Assembly: GCA_910575445.1 (NCBI GenBank)
Contig: CAJTFW010000004.1
Coordinates: 300,962 to 364,961 of the forward strand
From: Lachnospiraceae bacterium
Lineage (GTDB): Bacteria; Bacillota; Clostridia; Lachnospirales; Lachnospiraceae
Reading direction: 5' to 3'
Length of the DNA: 64,000 nucleotides
In this document: one piece after another, positions 59,151 to 64,000 of the stretch
Position numbering within the stretch: position 1 is the first letter of the stretch
Layout: each line of letters opens with the position of its first letter
Translations under genes and position numbers: made by a program
The notes under the pieces: model-generated
What the model was told of the DNA's origin: nothing
Seen by the model: only the letters and a program-made list of their open reading frames with translations
Database searches by the model: none

Positions 59151-60029
59151 CTATAAAAAGAAATGTTTATATGGAATGGTATTGACAATCGGATGATTGA
59201 CACCGTGGAACTGACAACCGTCCTCCCCATAACAGGTTCCATGGTCAGAGCAGCACAGCACAAAAGTACCGCCTCTTATCTCTTTCCAGGCAGCAAACAA
59301 TCGTCCAAGCTCCTTATCCACATAGCGAAGTGCAGCCTTGTGGCTCTCATAGCTGTCATGTGTTGCACCTTCTAGATAAAAATAATTGGGATAGTGAATG
59401 GCATCCACATTGAGATAGAGAAAGATATGGCGCTCTTTCTCTGCTTCTTTTATCTTTTTTAGCAGAAAATCTACTTGATTCTTGGTACTGTCTTTGACCG
59501 GACAAGAAAAAGAGGGATTCCAGTAGCTTTTCTGAAAATACCCTGGAAAGACTTTTCCAATATCTGAGCGCTTGTCAAAAAAAGCCACACCACCTACACA
59601 CCAGGTATCATAGCCATCTTTTTCTAATCCTTCCATAATCGTACTGCCACAAAAACCATAGGCGCCTTCTGGCACCTTCTTCCCAAGCCCTATCGACTTA
59701 GGAAAAAATAAAAGCTCCCGGTCTGCTACATTCTTCGCATCGTACCTACAAGGCAAAAAGCCTGCAAACATCGCATGATGAGACGGATAGGTAAAATTGC
59801 CAGGTGCCTGGCATTTCTCCCAGGAACCATAGTGATTAAGAACTGGTGTTCCATCCTTTTCTTCCTCCTCAACTGCCGCATCATAGCGAAGCGTATCCAG
59901 ACAGACAAATAATATATCCTGTTTTCCAACCACCTGTGCCATATCTACAGAGGGTGTCTTACGCTCTTTTGACACTCCAAACAGTCCAAGGGGTACTTCT
60001 TGTTCTGTCTTTCTAATATCTTCGCTCAT
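59151..60029 (-). CDS. STM4013-family hydrolase (alkaline phosphatase/sulfatase fold)
   Basis: The 292-residue protein has VCLDTLRYDAA (metal Asp45), the nucleophile region NFTYPSHHAMFAG (Thr80 or Ser83) and the C-terminal metal ligands CCSDHGTCYGEDGCQFHG. This places it in the alkaline-phosphatase superfamily of sulfatase- or phosphodiesterase-like hydrolases. Its start overlaps the ATP-grasp-like gene end by four bases. In the cluster it could cleave or transfer a phospho or sulfo group on the product. Confidence 0.87.
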   Translation of the reverse strand: MSEDIRKTEQEVPLGLFGVSKERKTPSVDMAQVVGKQDILFVCLDTLRYDAAVEEEEKDGTPVLNHYGSWEKCQAPGNFTYPSHHAMFAGFLPCRYDAKNVADRELLFFPKSIGLGKKVPEGAYGFCGSTIMEGLEKDGYDTWCVGGVAFFDKRSDIGKVFPGYFQKSYWNPSFSCPVKDSTKNQVDFLLKKIKEAEKERHIFLYLNVDAIHYPNYFYLEGATHDSYESHKAALRYVDKELGRLFAAWKEIRGGTFVLCCSDHGTCYGEDGCQFHGVNHPIVNTIPYKHFFL

Positions 60030-61081
60030 CTGTCTTCTCTCCTGTTATACAGCCATCCTTTTATTATCTCTGCCTGATGGCGATAAATCTTATTTTCCTG
60101 ATAAATATCCTGATAGATTAAGTCTCCTTGCGCATTCATCTCAATCACTCTAGGAGTTAGACTTCCCCTGTCTAAAAGTAAATCTATTCCAGCACTTCTA
60201 AGCCCCGAAAAACATCCCATCGCCCTTTGACACAGATAAGAAATCTCCTCTAACACCCGTTTCGGAAGCCCTAATTCTTCTATGGCAAGCGGACGATTGT
60301 TCAGCTGCAGGTTTGTGATGGGACCTTTTGATAGTCTTGCGAGAAGCATATCTATCCTGCCATCCTGAACTACCGCCCGCAGGTCATACGAATATCCCTG
60401 ATAGATAGGCTTGGGATGCCAGCGTTCTATAAGCGTATCCATCTTTAGAAGAATATCCAGCACGTTCTCAATCTGTGCTCTGTCCGACAGACACATCAGT
60501 CGCTTGGTATTGACCAATGTTTTTGACTCAGTAAGCGCTGCACAGGTATAGAGCTGCATCTTCCCTGTTCTTTTCTGCATCCGAAATGCAGATACACCCA
60601 AGGCCCCAGAGCCATTGACTGGCTTGATAAATATTTGACAAAGCTTTTCTTGTCTCATCTGTTCCAAAAGCATCTCCAGATTACAGATATGGCTTTCTTT
60701 ATTATCACCACCCAAAGACTCTGTTACCGAAATCCCTTCACGTACTAATACTTCCTTACAGGAACGTTTGTCCAACAGTGCTGTAATCGCAGATGGATGA
60801 TTAAAAAAAGTAATCGGATTCTTCCCATCAAGCGCGGCAAGTGCCATAAGCTCTCCTTTATATCCCTCCATCAACTCTGGAAGTTCCAAAATCGAACTGC
60901 TCTTCCACACCGGTGGGTCAATCTTTAGAAATATCTCCTTTGCCAAGAACTCTGCCAAAAGCTTTTCCTCTATTTTCTGAACGTCCAGTACCAAAAGAGA
61001 AAGCCCTGCTTCTTCCATCGCTTTTTTTAGGTAGATGCTGCGCTTACTTTCTGGATTCCCCAAAAGGATTGCTTGTCTCAT
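60026..61081 (-). CDS. STM4014-family ATP-grasp-like protein
   Basis: The 351-residue protein starts MRQAILLGNPESKRSIYL and contains ATP-grasp-like segments: SAITALLDKRSCKEVLVREG, IFIKPVNGSGALGV (nucleotide-binding Lys and Gly-rich loop), GIDLLLDRGSLTPRVIEMNAQGD (metal-binding Glu/Asn). ATP-grasp enzymes ligate a carboxylate to an amine or thiol, which is suggestive of peptide or cofactor assembly. It overlaps its neighbours by four bases on both sides. Confidence 0.85.
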   Translation of the reverse strand: MRQAILLGNPESKRSIYLKKAMEEAGLSLLVLDVQKIEEKLLAEFLAKEIFLKIDPPVWKSSSILELPELMEGYKGELMALAALDGKNPITFFNHPSAITALLDKRSCKEVLVREGISVTESLGGDNKESHICNLEMLLEQMRQEKLCQIFIKPVNGSGALGVSAFRMQKRTGKMQLYTCAALTESKTLVNTKRLMCLSDRAQIENVLDILLKMDTLIERWHPKPIYQGYSYDLRAVVQDGRIDMLLARLSKGPITNLQLNNRPLAIEELGLPKRVLEEISYLCQRAMGCFSGLRSAGIDLLLDRGSLTPRVIEMNAQGDLIYQDIYQENKIYRHQAEIIKGWLYNRREDR

Positions 61082-61956
61082 TCGGTCAACATTGGAGTCA
61101 TATAGATCTGTCCACCATATTCATCTGGCTTATTATTTTCCGAAGCATCCACATCAATCGGGAACATCTCTAACTTTCTCACCATCTTGTCTGTCAAATA
61201 GTTATAGTGAACGTCTAATATCTTGATATTGGGGAATAAAGGCAATTTTTGTAAGAGCAGCTCTGCCCCTTTGTCACTAAAAGAGCCCATGGACAAATCC
61301 AGTGTCTCTAACTGTCCCATATATTTACTCTCTACCACAATCTCTGCTATCTCATCTTGTATCTCGCTGTCTGTAAGCCCCAGATACGTAAGCTTTGGAA
61401 AATTGGACTTCTCTAAGAAATCTTTAATCGTATCAACATCTCCATCAAATCCATAATCATCTACACCAAGATAGAGAAGGAGCTTTTTAAGATTCGGAAG
61501 CTTGGCATCTCGTATCGATTCTATAACATACTTTGGAAGTCCTCCGCAGATAATCGTCAGTTCTTCTAATCCTTCATGGCAGATATCTCCTAGTTCAAGT
61601 TCTAGACTTCCCTTGATGGTCAAGGATTTTAACTGAGGCATCGCATCCCATAGCTTGCTATAATTGCCCTGCATAATCCAGGAGACCTCGCAGGATTCAA
61701 AGTCCATATCTCCCATAAACAGCCGCTCAATATGTGAAAATCTTTCTTTGTTTTCTACAATTCCGTCAATTAGAGCCTGGCAGTCATCTTCCCATGCACC
61801 TCCCCAGTCTCCGATTTCTAACGCTTTTATCTCCTGAAACTCTGGGTCTTTTAGTATCTCTTCAATCAAGGTCTCTCCTGATTTGTCTTTACATTCGTAG
61901 TCCTCATAATCATAGGCATAATACTTGGTTGCTTCATCTACACGCACAAAATCCAT
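61078..61956 (-). CDS. STM4015-family leucine-rich-repeat protein
   Basis: The 292-residue acidic protein has LRR-like repeats (residues about 85-280), for example QLKSLTIKGSLELELG, LPNLKKLLLYLGVDDYG, FPKLTYLGLTDSEIQDE and FPNIKILDVHYNYLTDK. It starts at ATG 61956, behind GAGGAGG; the longer frame from 62016 has no site. As the first gene of the STM401x operon it may be the substrate-recognition or scaffold component. Confidence 0.85.
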   Translation of the reverse strand: MDFVRVDEATKYYAYDYEDYECKDKSGETLIEEILKDPEFQEIKALEIGDWGGAWEDDCQALIDGIVENKERFSHIERLFMGDMDFESCEVSWIMQGNYSKLWDAMPQLKSLTIKGSLELELGDICHEGLEELTIICGGLPKYVIESIRDAKLPNLKKLLLYLGVDDYGFDGDVDTIKDFLEKSNFPKLTYLGLTDSEIQDEIAEIVVESKYMGQLETLDLSMGSFSDKGAELLLQKLPLFPNIKILDVHYNYLTDKMVRKLEMFPIDVDASENNKPDEYGGQIYMTPMLTE

Positions 61957-62016
61957 ACTCGCGCCTCCTCTCTTATCTTCTGGTGCTATTATACCACCAA
62001 AACATATGTTTGGCAA

Positions 62017-62052
62017 TAAAAAACTGACATAAGATGGAAATCTTATGCCAGT
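62017..62052 (-). terminator. Terminator after the SH3-repeat gene
   Basis: On the minus strand ACTGGCATAAGAT pairs with ATCTTATGTCAGT around four bases, followed by TTTTTTATT. It separates the SH3-repeat gene from the STM401x operon. Confidence 0.85.
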
Positions 62053-62058
62053 CTTTCT

Positions 62059-63690
62059 TTAATAATTTAAAAGGTCCGAACGAACATAGCCGCTGATTGT
62101 ACTGCCATTGTGTTTGCAGCTGACTTTATACCATTTTTTTCCATCGCTTCCAGTTGTCTCGGATTTAATCGTCATTTTTGTACCCTGACTAACCTTTGCT
62201 ACAATACTGCTAGAGGTTGTCGCTGACTTTCTGACATTGATAATCGCCAGACGAACCGTTCCAGAAGATGGCATACTGTCACTGTCAGAATTATTATCTT
62301 TTAAACTGCTTGAAGAGTTATCTTCATCTGAAGGCTTCTTCTTAGAGAGATAATCAGAACGGATATAGCCATGATACTTTGTTCCATTGATAGTAAAGGA
62401 GACTTTTGTCCACTCCTTGCCATCTGCTCCAGTCTTGGTGGACTTTATCTTTACTTTATCGCCTTTTAGAAGATTAGCTACAACTTCCGCGGACGTAGAA
62501 GCACTCTCCCTGACACGAATCGCTGATACATTGACATACTTATATTCTTCATCATCTCCACTAGAGCTTCCAGAATCGCCACTGTCAGACGGGCGTGTGG
62601 AAGTTAATAAATCCGAACGAATATATCCCTGATATTTGGTCCCATTAATACTAAAGGAGACTTTTGTCCATTCCTTGCCATCATCGCCAGTTCTTGTCGA
62701 TTTTTTCTTAACCTGGTCGCCTTTTAAGAGATTAGCCACAACATCTGCGGAATTAGAAGCGCTTGTCCTGACACGAACCGCCGAAGCACTTACATATAAA
62801 ATATCATCATCAGAATCATTATTGTTATTATTACTATTATTGTTGTTATTGCTACCTGCCGGCTTATCTGAAGTCAATAAATCGGAACGAATATAACCCT
62901 GAATCTTTTTTCCATCCTGTGTAAAGGAGACCTTTGTCCATTTTCGCCCATCAGTGCCAGTCTTGGTGGATTTTACCTTTACCTCTGCCCCTTTGGAAAG
63001 ACCTGTAATGGAATCTGCGGAAGGATTGGCACTCTCTCTGACATGAACAGAAGAAGCCTTAACATACAGGTACTCAGAATCACTAGAGCTAGAGCCACTG
63101 TCAGAATTATTAGAAGAGGATGGCTTTTTCGAGGTCAATAAGTCTGAACGAATATAACCTTGCAGCTTCTTTCCATCTTTGGTAAAGCTGACCTTTGTCC
63201 ACTTCTTTCCATCGCTTCCTGTTGTGGTCCCTTTAGAAGTTACTTCATTTCCTTTCTCTAAGCCAGCCACAATCTCTGAGCCTACCATTGCAGACTTTCG
63301 CACACGAACAGAAGTTTTATTGACATATAAGGTATCTCCTGAAGAAGAAGTATCTGTGTCACTAGAAGTTGTCCCGTTAGAGACGCTCCCCGATACGGTC
63401 ACTAAATCAGCACGCACATATCCTTCCTGGGTCCCTCCATTGTGTGCAAAATATACATTGTACCATTTTAATCCATCATCACCCGTTGTCTCTGAGATAA
63501 TCGTCACTTTTGCGCCTTTACTCAGTTTACAGACAATAGAAGAAGAGGTAGAAGCCTTAGAGCGTACATTCAATACACGATTCTTCACGGTTCCTGTTGC
63601 TCTTGCAGCGTTCAGTTGCTGTATTGGATACATCAAGAGAACTATTATTCCTATAAGAAAGAAACCCATCCATATTTTTTTTCTTGTCAT
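62059..63690 (-). CDS. Secreted or anchored protein with six bacterial SH3 (SH3b) repeats
   Basis: The 543-residue protein starts MTRKKIWMGFFLIGIIVLL, a signal peptide or membrane anchor. Six SH3_3 repeats follow, each with a pattern such as VNVSAIRVRESASTSAEVV, then KGDKVKIKSTKTG, and GYIRSDLL, at about 40-100, 125-190, 205-270, 290-360, 380-440 and 475-543. Linkers are low complexity, rich in Ser, Asp and Asn (including runs of Asn). SH3b repeats bind cell wall peptides. No catalytic domain is attached. I prefer ATG 63690 (GGGAGG 11 bases upstream) over 63744. Confidence 0.87.
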   Translation of the reverse strand: MTRKKIWMGFFLIGIIVLLMYPIQQLNAARATGTVKNRVLNVRSKASTSSSIVCKLSKGAKVTIISETTGDDGLKWYNVYFAHNGGTQEGYVRADLVTVSGSVSNGTTSSDTDTSSSGDTLYVNKTSVRVRKSAMVGSEIVAGLEKGNEVTSKGTTTGSDGKKWTKVSFTKDGKKLQGYIRSDLLTSKKPSSSNNSDSGSSSSDSEYLYVKASSVHVRESANPSADSITGLSKGAEVKVKSTKTGTDGRKWTKVSFTQDGKKIQGYIRSDLLTSDKPAGSNNNNNSNNNNNDSDDDILYVSASAVRVRTSASNSADVVANLLKGDQVKKKSTRTGDDGKEWTKVSFSINGTKYQGYIRSDLLTSTRPSDSGDSGSSSGDDEEYKYVNVSAIRVRESASTSAEVVANLLKGDKVKIKSTKTGADGKEWTKVSFTINGTKYHGYIRSDYLSKKKPSDEDNSSSSLKDNNSDSDSMPSSGTVRLAIINVRKSATTSSSIVAKVSQGTKMTIKSETTGSDGKKWYKVSCKHNGSTISGYVRSDLLNY

Positions 63691-63805
63691 AATCTTATAA
63701 ACCTCCCTGACCATCATAGTATGACTATAGAACTTCTCTGTCAAAAAATCAAGAAGCTTAAGATAAAATTCAGATTTTTTCAGATTTTATAGGATTTTTT
63801 GCAAC

Positions 63806-63835
63806 AAAAAACCAGGACAGCTGTCCTGGTTTTTC
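63806..63835 (-). terminator. Intrinsic terminator of the rRNA operon
   Basis: ACCAGGACAG pairs with CTGTCCTGGT without loop bases beyond the palindrome, flanked by A/T runs on both sides. It lies about 85 bases downstream of the 23S rRNA end and ends the operon on the minus strand. Confidence 0.85.
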
Positions 63836-63917
63836 TCTGTACTTTCAAAATCACATACAGTTCGAAAAGATACGCACTCTAACCTATACTTCTATCCTTC
63901 TCTTACCCAAAACCTCT

Positions 63918-64000
63918 TGGTTAAGCCCTCGACCGATTAGTGACAGTCAGCTCCATACATTACTGCACTTCCACCTCTGCCCTATCTACCTCGTCGTCTT
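63918..64000 (-). rRNA. 23S rRNA, 3' end (partial)
   Basis: On the minus strand the sequence GTGCAGTAATGTATGGAGC, then CACTAATCGGTCGAGGGCTTAACC, matches the conserved 3' end of 23S rRNA. The rest lies beyond the window. No 5S rRNA follows before the terminator. Confidence 0.93.

Noticed and set aside
63179..63700. 173-residue plus-strand ORF opposite the SH3-repeat gene
   Set aside because: It is the antisense shadow of repeated SH3b coding sequence, with no ribosome-binding site.
1..64000. CRISPR array
   Set aside because: No set of regularly spaced short direct repeats was seen; the tandem repeats at 12233-12458 are long hairpins without spacers.

Overview
The window looks like the chromosome of a spore-forming, anaerobic Lachnospiraceae bacterium (Blautia/Coprococcus/Dorea-like; the genus is not determined). 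The grounds are a cotJABC spore-coat operon, AdhE, a very large 2-hydroxyacyl-CoA-dehydratase-activase protein, an UPF0210/ACT gene pair, an Amt-PII fusion and strong AGGAGG ribosome-binding sites in AT-rich DNA. The window opens in topB (- strand) and closes in the 3' end of a 23S rRNA gene (- strand).

Region by region: 1-4.9 kb holds topB, a paired inverted repeat of two hairpin units, tmcAL and a KdpD/KdpE-like two-component system. 4.9-7.8 kb holds an orphan cobalamin riboswitch behind a consensus promoter, and two unrecognised membrane-protein genes behind a long structured leader with a 21-codon ORF. 7.8-10.4 kb is a LytTR/DUF3021/ABC-exporter operon. 10.5-16.8 kb is a housekeeping block (UPF0210, ACT, WalJ, CoaE, PolA, zinc-finger anti-sigma-like protein) interrupted by tandem hairpin repeats. 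16.9-24.5 kb is an integrative mobilizable element (serine recombinase, MobV relaxase, pMV158-type oriT, RepA-N initiator, cargo genes) inserted between tRNA-Leu and its terminator. 24.7-29.3 kb holds lysA, a stand-alone DUF262 protein, tRNA-Pro and an Amt-PII fusion behind an attenuator. 29.3-36.3 kb is a sgc-like PTS operon with a divergent PRD/EIIA regulator.

The most striking structure is at 36.3-47.6 kb. The spore-coat gene cotJC is split into three in-frame pieces (47148-47054, 39470-39363, 36773-36330) by two serine-recombinase elements. The smaller one (2592 bp) encodes an XRE regulator, a Spo0A-C-like DNA-binding protein, a small divergent ORF and a recombinase. The larger one (7591 bp) encodes another recombinase, another small divergent ORF, and adhE, trkH and trkA. 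Joining the short repeats at each junction restores a canonical 211-residue CotJC. The circular junction of the small element has a strong dyad, as expected of a serine-integrase attP. This resembles the skin element of sigK and suggests developmentally regulated excision in the mother cell, or alternatively a decayed coat gene.

47.7-62 kb holds a rhomboid-like membrane protein, the giant activase, ung, hisFH, a SIR2-like fragment and a six-gene overlapping operon matching the uncharacterised STM4011-STM4015 set of Salmonella (two radical SAM enzymes, a phosphatase/sulfatase-fold hydrolase, an ATP-grasp-like protein and a leucine-rich-repeat protein), here with a HAD domain fused to the STM4011 protein and a GNAT gene at the end. 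62-64 kb holds a secreted protein with six SH3b repeats, then a terminator and the end of 23S rRNA with no 5S rRNA between them.
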